Below, in pieces: positions 1-9,700 of a DNA stretch of 64,000 bases. The DNA lies in contig NC_062240.1 in the NCBI RefSeq assembly GCF_905475465.1, positions 7,207,001-7,271,000 on the forward strand, written 5' to 3'. The number at the start of each line of letters is the position of its first letter. The stretch's first letter is position 1. The position numbers and the translations under genes are program-made. Source of the DNA: Pieris napi (taxonomy: Eukaryota; Arthropoda; Insecta; Lepidoptera; Pieridae). The notes under the pieces are model-generated. The model was not told the origin of the DNA. It saw only the letters and a list, made by a program, of their open reading frames with translations, and made no database searches.

Positions 1-189
1 ATTCGTGACGTCAAGTTGATGATATTCGGGTTGAAGTCCAAGTTTGTTTAGTTTAATGATAGCTGCTTTGCCGAGGTCTTCGGAACGAGAGGTAAGGTAA
101 ACAATGCCGTCGAATTTTTGACACAAAGCCTTTACTATGGCGTATCCAATACCTTTATTGGAACCAGTGACGAGAGCAACGCGAGACAT
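1..189 (-). CDS. Carbonyl reductase-like short-chain dehydrogenase, 5' part, cut by window edge
   Basis: Sixty-three codons from an ATG at 187-189 run open to base 1, so the rest of the gene lies outside the window. The protein begins MSRVALVTGSNKGIG, the TGxxxGIG cofactor loop of classical SDR enzymes, and continues with LTSR (NADPH-type selectivity region) and YHQLDV. It is closely similar to the complete gene at 7382-8248 on the same strand, so the two are tandem paralogues. By family knowledge such enzymes reduce carbonyl compounds with NADPH in the cytosol. The substrate cannot be told from sequence. The start is well supported because the Rossmann motif begins within eight residues of it, as in the paralogue. 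Confidence 0.9.
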   Translation of the reverse strand, partial: MSRVALVTGSNKGIGYAIVKALCQKFDGIVYLTSRSEDLGKAAIIKLNKLGLQPEYHQLDVTN

Positions 190-1444
190 GTTCGCAACCG
201 GTCGCTGTTTTATGAAAACTGGCTCATATGTTGATGTCATATACAATAAATTTAATTGTGAATTGACGATAACTATTGATAAACGCGTCTAGATGTTATT
301 GAGTTGTAAATTATTATTCCTACGAGAATTAATACTAATTAATATTTAATTAATTATACATATTTTAAAATTTTAATGAATCATTTGCGTAAACGAATTT
401 CTTCATAATACAAATTGCTTGACTATCTGAATTATTGACGAAAAAAATAAATTTATGAAAACTCCAAACTTAAATCTTTGTGTTGAATTATCATTAGGCG
501 GTACAATTTTTTTAAACTTTTACTGCAAAACTAAACTATAAGATAATATATAACCTTAATATTTACCGATAACCTTTTCTTTAAACATCTACTATATAAT
601 ATAGCGCATAGCTATCTTATAACCAAAGCAAGGTCACACAGGTACTAGCATTACATCAGAATAACAAATTACGGTTTTCCCAGCTCCTGCGTAACTCTCA
701 ATAATTTCATTTATTTTTGTAATTGACCTTTTGTTCTTTGTAACCTTCATCAGAGGGGGTAGGAGAGGTAGAATTTTGTTGTTATTTAATTAGTGATGTT
801 AGACTTCTGTTGGCTTATTTTTGTTATTGTTTATTGATTTGTTGACCTTTTGTGAGGCTTATCATTTACTGATAATAGTCATAATAAGTTACTGTGGCGA
901 TGTCTAAAGTCCCCCGGTAGCAGTACACACATAATTCAGCATCTGTTTCGTTTTTGGTTACCAGGATTACACCCCACTTTCTATTATATCCTTCTGGAAA
1001 TATGGTCTAGTATACAAAAGCATCAGAAAGGCATAGAAAGGTGAAAAAGGGTTACTAATTGTTTCACATACTCCTTCATCCCATGTTAAACATGTCGAAA
1101 CTTTTTAATTGAAACGTAAACACAAAAAGTTGGTTCTGTTTAATTCATCAGGCGTGAATTATTTACATGACCCACCGATACTCCACTCCTGTAACTCATT
1201 AATAAACAACTGTGACACTTCAATTAGACCCAGTTTTTCTTTGCTCTCGAATTAATGACTATGCTAATGATACGAGTTCTACGCTCCGAATTTTGATACA
1301 ACCCAACCAAATATTGTGTAATAACACAATATTTTAGAAAGCCAGAAATATCTGGCTTATTTATATATTATTTCACTTGTTTATATGCTTTGTTCGGTTA
1401 TGACATCTTTAGACGTTTATGTATGGAAAATAAATATCTGTTAA
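190..1444. other. Intergenic spacer upstream of the first SDR gene
   Basis: AT-rich spacer that must include the promoter of the partial SDR gene at 1-189. I see no ORF, RNA gene or clear repeat here, and no core promoter element that I would defend. Confidence 0.4.
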
Positions 1445-1750
1445 CGTAAAATTGTAAACACCGTTAGATTGTAATCTATCTCGCGAGATTATAAAATGTC
1501 GAAAGATTGTGAACCTCAGCGTACTGCTTACAATTTAACGTATTATTATTCGGTAGATTGTACTACACTAACTTAGTTATCATTCAAACTTCTTTGGTCA
1601 ATTACAGATTAATTTTACTTCCCAACAATTTCATATAACTACCGAATAATAATACCTTAAATTGTAAGCAGTTCGTTGAGGTTCACAATCTTTCGACAGT
1701 TTACAATCTCGCGAGATATATTACAATCTAACGGTGTTTACAATTTTACG
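1445..1750. mobile_element. MITE with long terminal inverted repeats (about 112 bp) and a repeated ATTGTAA-like motif
   Basis: The left arm (1445-1556) and right arm (1639-1750) are near-perfect inverted repeats, starting CGTAAAATTGTAAACACCG on the left and mirrored at the right. The spacer is about 80 bp. Inside each arm a short motif resembling RATTGTRAAY recurs about every 20 bases, separated by CTCGCGAGAT and GTCGAAAG. There is no coding capacity, so it is a non-autonomous DNA element. I could not identify a target-site duplication, so the superfamily is left open. Confidence 0.75.
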
Positions 1751-2107
1751 GTGACATATCCAATTCGTTGTATAGACAGCACGGTCGATTAATGTCGTGT
1801 CTGTTATTGAACTAGAGATACTCCGAACAATCACAATCAAACGATACGCCGTGTATTGTGTTACGTACATACACGTTAACTATATCCTTTCAATGGGATT
1901 AATATACATCATAAAGAAACTAAGTAAAAGAACATAAATTAATGTTATTAATTTTAATTTTCACAGTAAAATTATTCACATCACATTATATTGCAGTTGT
2001 TTTGACTCTCCGTATTAGTTCTCAAAGTGTAACGGCAGAGAGGTAACCAAACCCGGGTATATTCATAATTCATAAAATTATAAAATAATAGTAAGTAATT
2101 TAATAAT

Positions 2108-2354
2108 CAGCCCTGCGATTCTGTAACTCACTTTTCGAACTCACACAGCGGTTTTCGCATCGGCGGTCGCTCTCAAATCAGTCGTGAAGCAGTCATTTTA
2201 TGATTTGGCATTCTGATAAACAATAAACTACAAGCTCCCACCTTTTCATAATGCCAAATCATAAAATGACTGCTTCACGACGGATTTGAGAGTGACCGCC
2301 GATGCGAAAACCGATGAGTGAGATCGAAAAGTGAGTTACAGAATGGCAGGGCAG
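2108..2354. mobile_element. Hairpin MITE copy 1 (CWG-flanked family), full length
   Basis: The core 2111-2351 (241 bp) folds into one hairpin: arms of about 105 bp start CCCTGCGATTCTGTAACTCA and are separated by a loop of about 31 bp. The core is flanked by CAG at 2108-2110 and at 2352-2354, a 3-bp direct repeat. The right arm carries several private changes, so this looks like an older copy. It has no ORF. A CWG target duplication fits PIF/Harbinger-type transposition, which is inference. Confidence 0.88.
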
Positions 2355-2658
2355 ACATTATACTAGTTATAATGTGTATTCATGTAGATTGTAGAATTTG
2401 AATAAAATAAAAACAGCTTCAAACGTGCAGAATTACAAAAGATGTGTTGCGGACGTGAAAGGTTCGTTGTTAAATATAATTAAAGTTGAAAACAGTACTA
2501 TTGTGGCCGCATTGCGTTTACAATGCAGCCCGATTAATGTTTACTGTTAAATTAAGTTGCAACCGATAACAATGAATCATTATTTCAATTATTTTTTTAA
2601 TCTTTAATACTTAAAACAATCAGTGGTTTTGTTGATAACTGAAGCAGCATTCGCAGTC

Positions 2659-2845
2659 CAGCCCTGCGATTCGATACTCACTTTTCGAACTCACACAGCG
2701 GTTTTCGCATCGGCGGTCGCTCTGAAATCAGTCGTGAAGCAGTCATTTTATGATTTGGCATTCTAATTAACAATAAACTACAAGCTCTCACCTTTTCAGA
2801 ACCGCTGTGTGAGTTCGAAAAGTGAGTTACAGAATCGCAGGTCAG
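2659..2845. mobile_element. Hairpin MITE copy 2, right arm internally deleted
   Basis: Same family as the element at 2108-2354. The left arm and loop are intact, but the right arm keeps only its outer part, joined just after the loop. CAG flanks both ends (2659-2661 and 2843-2845), so the deletion happened inside the element and did not remove an end. Confidence 0.85.
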
Positions 2846-3149
2846 GCAAGTAAACTTTTATGGCCATTTCTGTAATTGATAATAATCAATAAATGGTTTA
2901 CAATTCATTGGTGTTTCATTGCATTGCATTCCTATATTTTTAGCACCATATCGAATAAAATAAGGTGGTAAGATACCTCAATATTGAAATTATATGGTAA
3001 GCCAACTGCAACTTGCATAATATAACGGTCTAAATAAATTTTAAACAAGCATAAATGATGTGGTTGTGCATTTCAAATTTATAGCTTAATTGGATTTATG
3101 TTTATTAATTGAGGGTAAACTGGATATAAATGTACATAATTTACCTAAT

Positions 3150-3396
3150 CTGCCCTGCGATTCTGTTACTCACTTCACGAACTCACACAGCGGTTTTCGC
3201 ACCGGCGGTCTCTCTCAAATCAGTCGTGAAGCAGTAATTTTATGATTTGGCATTCTGATAAACAATAAAGTACAAGCTCCCACCTTTTCAGAATGCCAAA
3301 TCATAAAATTACTGCTTCACGACTGATTTGAGAGAGACCGCCGGTGCGAAAACCGCTGTGTGAGTTCGTGAAGTGAGTTACAGAATCGCAGGGCTG
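3150..3396. mobile_element. Hairpin MITE copy 3, full length, with near-identical arms
   Basis: The core 3153-3393 is 241 bp with CTG on both sides (3150-3152 and 3394-3396). The arms differ from each other at one base by eye. Both arms share variants not seen in copy 1: TTCACG for TTTTCG, CACCGG for CATCGG, TCTCTC for CGCTCTC, and GTAATT for GTCATT. This is the clearest example of the two arms evolving together. Confidence 0.9.
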
Positions 3397-4011
3397 ATGT
3401 TAGAATTACGAACAGATTATATAAACGTTTGTACTGGTTCTAGGCCAAGTATTGGGCTAATGAAATATATATAATAATTTATATGTATGTATTGAGTATA
3501 AACATGGTAATAAAACATTTCTATTGATTGCTACTGTAAAGATTGAATCTTAAGCTTTTTAAGCAAAGCTTTGGTTTGTTTGGATAATTTTTAATGAGTC
3601 ATGGGGCAACGGTTGCTCCACGTCCATTTAAATTTTAACCTATGTCTGATTTGTATCTAATACATAAAACGGATACCGAAACGGATAGCTGTAAACACAA
3701 TTTGTGTTACTAGGTTACGAAGGAATACACCAGTATAGAAAACTTTAATTCATTAAAATTATTCATATGAAATTGAAATTGAAGAAGCAGGGTTAAAATT
3801 AGTACGAGAGACAGGGCAATCTAATTTATACAGTAATCAGTGACGCCGCTCGCCGCGCTAACTCTCTTCAAAGGTAACAATGAGCGCGAGTTAATATGCT
3901 GTATCTCTTATTTCTGGAGATTCACAGTTCTATTGTTAAACGGCACACAATACTATATCGTATTTAGAAGCTTGGAATTAATTTATAATCTAAAACCAGC
4001 AGGTTTTTATA

Positions 4012-4308
4012 TCTTATATATAAAATTCTCGTGTCACAGTTTTCGTTGCCATACTCCTCCGAAACGGCTCGGCCAATTTTGATGAAATTTTTTGTGCTTA
4101 TCCGGTATCTATTGATTTTTCATCCCCCTAAATGTTAGGGGTAAATTTTTATTTTTATTTTTTAGACATCATTTTTAATTTCTATTTTTTTATGATACAA
4201 CATACAAAAATACATACAACCCCTAACTTTCACTCCTCTACGATCAAGCCCTATTTTTTTATTATAAATGATATACATGGCAAAACGACGTTTGCCCGGT
4301 CAGCTAGT
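4012..4308 (+). mobile_element. Non-autonomous Helitron, first of a tandem pair
   Basis: The 5' end is TC followed by TTATATATAAAATTCTCG. The 3' end is CAGCTAGT at 4301-4308 (CTAGT terminus), preceded by a hairpin formed by GGCAAA and TTTGCC. No inverted termini or target duplication are seen, as expected for rolling-circle elements. This family is common in Lepidoptera. It has no coding capacity, so it would need a helicase from elsewhere. Confidence 0.8.
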
Positions 4309-4609
4309 CTTATATATAAAATTCTCGTGTTGCGGTGTTTGTAGTTAAACTCCTCCGAAACGGCTTGACCGATTCTCATGAAACTTTTGTGTGTGTATTG
4401 GGTATGTCTGAGAATCGGACAACATCTATTTTTCATCCCCCTAAATGTTAAGGGTAGTCAACCCCTAATTTTTTTTTTTATTTTAGATAAATTTTTGTTG
4501 TTTATTTTTTTATGATACATCATTAAAAATACATACAACCCCTCTACCTCTACTATTTTTTATTATAAATGATATACATGGCAAAACGACGTTTGCCGGA
4601 TCAGCTAGT
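4308..4609 (+). mobile_element. Non-autonomous Helitron, second of a tandem pair
   Basis: Begins at the last base of the previous Helitron (TCTTATATATAAAATTCTCG from 4308) and ends at CTAGT, 4605-4609. The 3' hairpin is again GGCAAA/TTTGCC. The two units share the body sequence (CTCCTCCGAAACGGCT, TTTTCATCCCCCTAAATGTT) but differ at many sites, so the pair is not a very recent duplication. Confidence 0.8.
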
Positions 4610-5592
4610 AATAATATATTATTCAATTTACAAACATTAGACTATAACGACGTACTTTATACAGGGAATATCATAAATCATTCATATGATTAAATCAAAA
4701 TTCAAAATATGATTATATTTGATTAAAATAATATACACTTTAGACGTCAATAGGAAATTATTAAAAAAAATATTGGTTGTTTGTAAAGTAGGTTTACGAT
4801 CGAGATGTTTACGTGATAACGTCTTATTGGTGATATAAGTCTTTGGGAAGTAAGGAATTAATGAAGATAACAATTTTTTCAAATTTTAAATTACATCTAT
4901 CGTTTTATTCACACTTTTGATGATAAATTTCGGGTGTAAAATGACAAGTTTACTTATTCGACTATGATATACATTTTTCTTCATACATTCACGGAATGAC
5001 TGGCAGCGCTCGAGATGAGACGGGAGATCGGTCCGTCTCTCTCTCGTTATACCTGCGATCGCGCTCGTGAGGTTTTGGTGTGACACAAGTTTCTGAACAT
5101 GTCACCCGACTAAAACGATTTTAAAGACGTTATCACGTCAAAAAATGCTTATAAGGTTTTACTGCAAGTTCTGATTAAGGAATTAAAGGGGCGGGCGTAG
5201 AACAGAGGAGAACTGTCAATAAACTCACCGTCATTATTTTTGATCTCCAAGTTGTTCGTTTTACAAAATGTTTGTAAGGTTCTGCAACATCATGCTCCTC
5301 ATCACATTTGAAGCAATTAATAAAAATAATGAAAATAACTAAGAAAAACTTTTTTACTGGAGCACATATACAATATACATAGTCGAGATAAATTAATCCC
5401 AATTTATATAATAAAACGAAAGGGTAGGATATTAATAAGCCTACTTGAGGTGAATTTTAAAAATCCTTTTCATGCAACAAACCCTAAAACTGCCCAATGC
5501 TAGCTGAAGTGAGCCGTTTTTTGAATTGAAATTTCAAAGCTGAGTTGCCTCATGGTTAAGAATATATTGACAAGTTTAAATTTAGTAAACAT
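4610..5592. other. Spacer without recognisable genes
   Basis: AT-rich sequence with only short random open frames. It lies between the Helitron pair and the next MITE. I see nothing else I can support. Confidence 0.4.
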
Positions 5593-5834
5593 TTAGGGTC
5601 TGTTTCACAATGTTCGGATAAGTTCTACATAAGTTTCAAATTAGCTATTAATTACTTATTGGTAGGATAAACACTATTGTTGCGTTTCACGACTGTCAGC
5701 GCTATTCGTCACATAAAGTCCATCATAAGTTATGAGTCCGATGAAATGTCAAATAGCACAATTTATCTTCCAAATAATTTATGTGTTACATAACTATTTG
5801 GTACTTTATCTATACATTGTGAAACAGACCCTTA
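5593..5834. mobile_element. TTA-flanked MITE with GGGTCTGTTTCACAATGT termini
   Basis: The element 5596-5831 (236 bp) has terminal inverted repeats GGGTCTGTTTCACAATGT and its complement. TTA is present on both sides (5593-5595 and 5832-5834). A TWA target duplication fits the PIF/Harbinger superfamily. There is no ORF. It is unrelated in sequence to the hairpin family. Confidence 0.82.
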
Positions 5835-6320
5835 ATATAATTTAATAAACTCTGAGTAGGTACTGCTTATAATAAATGCTTTTAAAATTTAATGCTCAAT
5901 TTCTATCGATTCAACTTATAACGAATAGAAAATGAAGCAATCTAACTTTTGAAACTAAATGTTTTACTTGTATAAAATTTATCAAGGTACGACAACTCCT
6001 AATTAACCTCAACGTCGTTACCAATTAACAATTATATCCAGTACTTGGTTAATTGAAGTTATTGATCATAACTAATAAAGCTCAAACAATAATATAATGT
6101 TGGTTGCACTAACACAATATCTGTATAATTGAGTGATGAATAATTCATTTTGGTGGGCGGCAAGACTAAAGCCTTATCTATGAATTCAATTGAGATAAGA
6201 CTGTCGAATATGAAATATGTATTCATTAAAAACAGGTATGACTTATGGTGCGTTTAGTGATAAATGAATATATTATCGTTTAAAGCCTGATGATAAAAGG
6301 GTTGCTATAACCATTCCTAA

Positions 6321-6955
6321 GCAGTGTCGGCCTTGTGGCTCCAGCTTGCGACTTCCATCCCTGAGTTTGTAGTATCCCGGCTGTGCACCAATTGACTTTT
6401 TATGTGCGCGTTTTAAAGCCGCTTGTACAGTGAAGGAAAACATCGTGGGGAAATTGGCATCTCTTAGGCTGAATTTAGCGCCGACCGCACGCGCACCGTC
6501 GGCGCTGATGGTCGAGATATATGAACTTCTAGGAAGCGTTTTTGAATGACGCGTAGCTATCAGCGCGCACGGTGGTCAGCGCCGATGGCTGCGCGGCCGT
6601 ACACGTCGCGCGTCGGCGCCGCGTAGCGCTGACGATCGCTAGAGCGCCTCTGCTTTCAGTGAGCGTTGTAGTGTCGAACGGACGTCGTCAGCGTGTACAG
6701 TCATGGCAAATCGCGAAGTGGATACAGGTCGAGTAAGGCGGTCAGTACGATACTAAAACGAACCACGCTGAGCGTCAGCGCTGATGAACTACGCGCTGAT
6801 CTATGAGCGCTGACGGTGAGCGTGAGACTAAATTCAGCCTTAGACTCAAAATGTCGAGGACTGATTACCTACCGATTAAAATAAACAAATGATCACGAAA
6901 CAGATACAGAAAGTGATACCCAGACCTAAATGGTTGTAGCCCACAGATTTTTTTA
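6321..6955 (+). mobile_element. tRNA-derived SINE, split by an inserted MITE
   Basis: The head (6321-6466) resembles a tRNA promoter region: GCAGTGTCGGCCTTGTGGCT with a box-A-like stretch, then CTGAGTTTGTAGTATCCCGG in the box-B position, then the body with GTGAAGGAAAACATCGTG. The tail resumes at 6843 with the family's conserved end (ATCACGAAACAGATACAGAA and CAGACCTAAA). The two halves join cleanly if the 6467-6839 insert and one TTA are removed. Minus-strand relatives lie at 15273, 22544, 24958 and 32269. Confidence 0.75.
6464..6842. mobile_element. CpG-rich MITE inserted in a SINE, TTA target duplication
   Basis: The element 6467-6839 (373 bp) has termini GGCTGAATTTAG and CTAAATTCAGCC, with TTA at 6464-6466 and 6840-6842. 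Its interior is far richer in GC and CpG than its surroundings and repeats the word GCGCTGA (variants GCGCTGATG, GCGCTGACG) in both orientations. It splits a SINE at an identifiable point, which fixes its ends. The TTA duplication suggests PIF/Harbinger mobilisation. It encodes no protein I recognise. Confidence 0.85.
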
Positions 6956-7328
6956 TAAACATTACAAAGGAAAGACGTAGAAACATTCATGCTTAAGAAA
7001 ATATCTTACGAAATATATATATAATCGCAAATAGCAATATCTAAAAGTAAACGCCCTTTCACCTTACTCGACAGTTTCCCAGAGCTATCTTTTCTCAAAA
7101 TTCAATAACTTATCGTTTATATCTCTCGCTTTTTAGATCAAAATATATAGTTTAAGAATTCTCTTACTTAGCAATAGTTATTAAGTATAAGCATAATGTG
7201 TTTGCCAGTTAAAGTAGTACTATCAGTTTTTATAGTTATTTTTGCGTGTTCTTAGACACCTCTTTTATTGTAATGCCCGTTAGTAAACTTTTTTAAATAA
7301 AAATTCAAATTTACAAGTTATTAAGCAT

Positions 7329-7338
7329 TTTATTTATT
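7329..7338 (-). promoter_or_regulatory. Polyadenylation signal(s) of the SDR gene
   Basis: Two overlapping AATAAA hexamers on the minus strand (7333-7338 and 7329-7334) lie about 45 bases downstream of the stop codon of the gene ending at 7382, at normal spacing. Confidence 0.6.
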
Positions 7339-7381
7339 AAAACAATGGGCGTGCTAGTGCCGCGTATTACTCACGTTGCGA

Positions 7382-8248
7382 TCAAGCCCGAAGCGTGGAT
7401 GTCTTAAAATAATAATCAGCTCCATGATCGTACCAGTCAAGAACCTTCCTGTCATACCACACATAAGCACCCTTCAGACTTTGTGGGGCTTCCAAAGCAA
7501 GGTAAAGAGGTGTTTCGGCCGCTTCATCGGCATTGTAGAACCCAACGCCTAAAGTCATATCCGTGCGAACCAGGCCTGGGTGCATTGAATTCACACTAAT
7601 ATTTCTGCCATCCAGCTCTTTCTGTTGGAGCATAGTTAGAGCGCTCAACGCCACCTTAGCCACTCTATAAGCGACCACCGTACCATTATCAGCGAAGTCA
7701 TCCTTTTTAAAAGTATTATTCTTACACGAATCCAGGAACCAATCTACAAATTCATTGATTTCTTTTAAGGTTAAATCCTTTTTAGACAACGTTTTTAACC
7801 AAAACTCATTTTTTACATTAGATATGTGGCCACAGTCGCTCGATATGTTTATAATGCGACCGTTATTTCTTACCAATGGAAATATTAGTTCTTGAATCGT
7901 TAATATACTCTTATAGTTGATGTCTACGATGTATTTGTTTTCTTCGTAACTGTTGTATAGATCTCTGCTATTGGCGACAGCAGCGTTGTTGATGAGAATA
8001 TCGACACCTCCGTGCTTTTTTTGAAGATACTCGCTGAATCGCAGGACGCTGTCACGATCAGCTACATCGAGTTGATGGTAGAGGGGATGGAGGTTTAGTT
8101 TGTTAAGTTGTGAGACTGCTTGCTCTCCTCGTTTGACATCTCTAGAGGTGAGGTAGACTACTCCTTTAAACCTTTGACAGAGACCCTTAACTATGGAGAA
8201 ACCGATGCCTTTATTGGAGCCCGTGACGACGGCAACACGTTCCGTCAT
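7382..8248 (-). CDS. Carbonyl reductase [NADPH]-like short-chain dehydrogenase, complete, intronless
   Basis: A 288-residue protein, close to the 277 of human CBR1. Visible features are the cofactor loop TGSNKGIG (residues 9-16), LTSR (33-36, expected for NADPH preference), LDV (60-62), NNAA (87-90), Asn111 in the catalytic-Asn position, the catalytic Ser in NISSD (136 or 137), and the active-site YRVAK (Tyr194, Lys198). HPGLVRTDM follows, then AAETPLYLAL, as in CBR1. The extra segment between the Ser and the Tyr is the CBR1-type insertion that makes these enzymes monomeric. It probably reduces carbonyl substrates with NADPH in the cytosol; the substrate is unknown. The start is chosen because the Rossmann fold begins right after it. 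A near-identical N-terminus at 1-189 shows a tandem gene pair. Confidence 0.95.
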   Translation of the reverse strand: MTERVAVVTGSNKGIGFSIVKGLCQRFKGVVYLTSRDVKRGEQAVSQLNKLNLHPLYHQLDVADRDSVLRFSEYLQKKHGGVDILINNAAVANSRDLYNSYEENKYIVDINYKSILTIQELIFPLVRNNGRIINISSDCGHISNVKNEFWLKTLSKKDLTLKEINEFVDWFLDSCKNNTFKKDDFADNGTVVAYRVAKVALSALTMLQQKELDGRNISVNSMHPGLVRTDMTLGVGFYNADEAAETPLYLALEAPQSLKGAYVWYDRKVLDWYDHGADYYFKTSTLRA

Positions 8249-9219
8249 GATAACGTCTGCTCTGTCCCGGCTCGAGCACCTAATTGTTATTGTTAAAATT
8301 ATCTATATTTAATAAAACCGGTTAAATGTTATCGAAACAATGTGTATGTAAGTGTAATAACAAAGCGATTGTTTCAAACAAAAATTAATTAATGCATCGG
8401 TCGATAACACTCAGATAATATATGCACTATTGTTAATGATCGTATCGCTTTAATATATTGGTAATTGTAATGAAAGAACAACAGAATTTATTAATTATTA
8501 ATACTTACTTTTTATTAATTTCCTGCACTGTTTAGTGGATTTAAAAATGAAATATTTATTGTATAGAAAGAACCTGTAGATTACTGTTAAACTATCGCTA
8601 TGTTTATGGCTAGTCATTAATCAGAAATCGTGTTAAATACGCACGATTTGCTCGTAAAAACAAAGACTTATCTTAATAACAAGTTTCTAAACACAAACAC
8701 AGAGGCAGTTCGCAATTAAAATGGAATATAAACAAAGAAACAAAAAATATTCTACATAAGTTAGTAAATACAGTAAACCAAGGAAAGTCAGCTACGCTCC
8801 TTGGAGAGGATGGTGCGCTGATCTGCGTCACCAAAAGCTATATAGGGCGCCGGTTTAAAGGCACAATATTCAGGAATTGTTTATATAATCAAAATAATAA
8901 ATAGAACATATAGTTAGGGAGCTGGTGAGCATTTAGGAATATGATTTTCACAAGTTTTACATCGAGGTAGATTGCAGTTTACGTCAGTACGAATTGATTT
9001 GGTCCAGTCAACTAAGGTCCTACGTCGCGTATGTACGTATATTAAATCATTCGCACGTGTATGCCTCTATGAATATTTGTGGTTACAGGGTGACTATGAT
9101 CATCCGCCCCAGAGGCAGACATGTGCACATAATATCAACCACCTTTTTTTAAACATTTTTGAAACGCTGTTGACAACGCAGCGTCATCATGGTGGCAGAT
9201 GAGGTCCTTCATGTTTCTT
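8249..9219. other. Upstream region of the complete SDR gene and spacer
   Basis: AT-rich sequence that must hold the promoter of the minus-strand SDR gene. I see no convincing gene or full repeat. Confidence 0.35.
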
Positions 9220-9700
9220 ACGGTATAATTATCAAGTCACAAACGTTTACAAAATTCGCGAAAGAGCAAGACTACGCCATCCGTTCGCAAAACTACCAGG
9301 AGGCCTTGTTCTGAGAAGAACGGGCAAGAAACTCGGCAAGTTTTACGCTCCCTCTACATTACAATTATTCAAAGGGAAATTTCATAAACCACAACGTCAT
9401 TAAAGTTACATAAGCAAAAAATAAATAAAAATCTGTTCTGTGATTTACTACATTCACCATTACACACATATTCACAACACTTCAAAGATAACAAATCAAA
9501 TTATAAGAATATAATTAGAACTATTGCCAAGCGTTTTTATTTTCTAGGTAGTCATTGACTGTGTAGTAACCTTTACACATTAAGGTTTTTTTGATATGTG
9601 TTTTGAATCTGTTTAAAGGCAGTTCCAATATTTCACTAGGAATCATGTTATAGCAGTGTATACTTAGGCCCATACTGTCTGTAACTCTGACGATTTAGGT
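9220..9700 (-). pseudogene. Decayed LINE 3' end (reverse-transcriptase ORF C-terminus and 3' UTR)
   Basis: On the minus strand, about 9515-9690 translates into the C-terminal tail of a Jockey/CR1-group LINE ORF2, including FKTHIKKTLMCKGYY and DYLENKNAW. This parallels the tail of the longer LINE here (DYLNDPNPWD at 18454). Further 3' the sequence GAGAAGAACGGGCAAGAAAC matches the corresponding UTR part of that LINE (near 18370). No intact upstream ORF remains. Confidence 0.6.

Noticed and set aside
2108..3396. Three spaced palindromic repeats that might be read as a CRISPR-like or origin-like array
   Set aside because: Repeats are 180-241 bp, irregularly spaced, also present 13-60 kb away, and each is flanked by its own 3-bp duplication: mobile elements in a eukaryotic genome.
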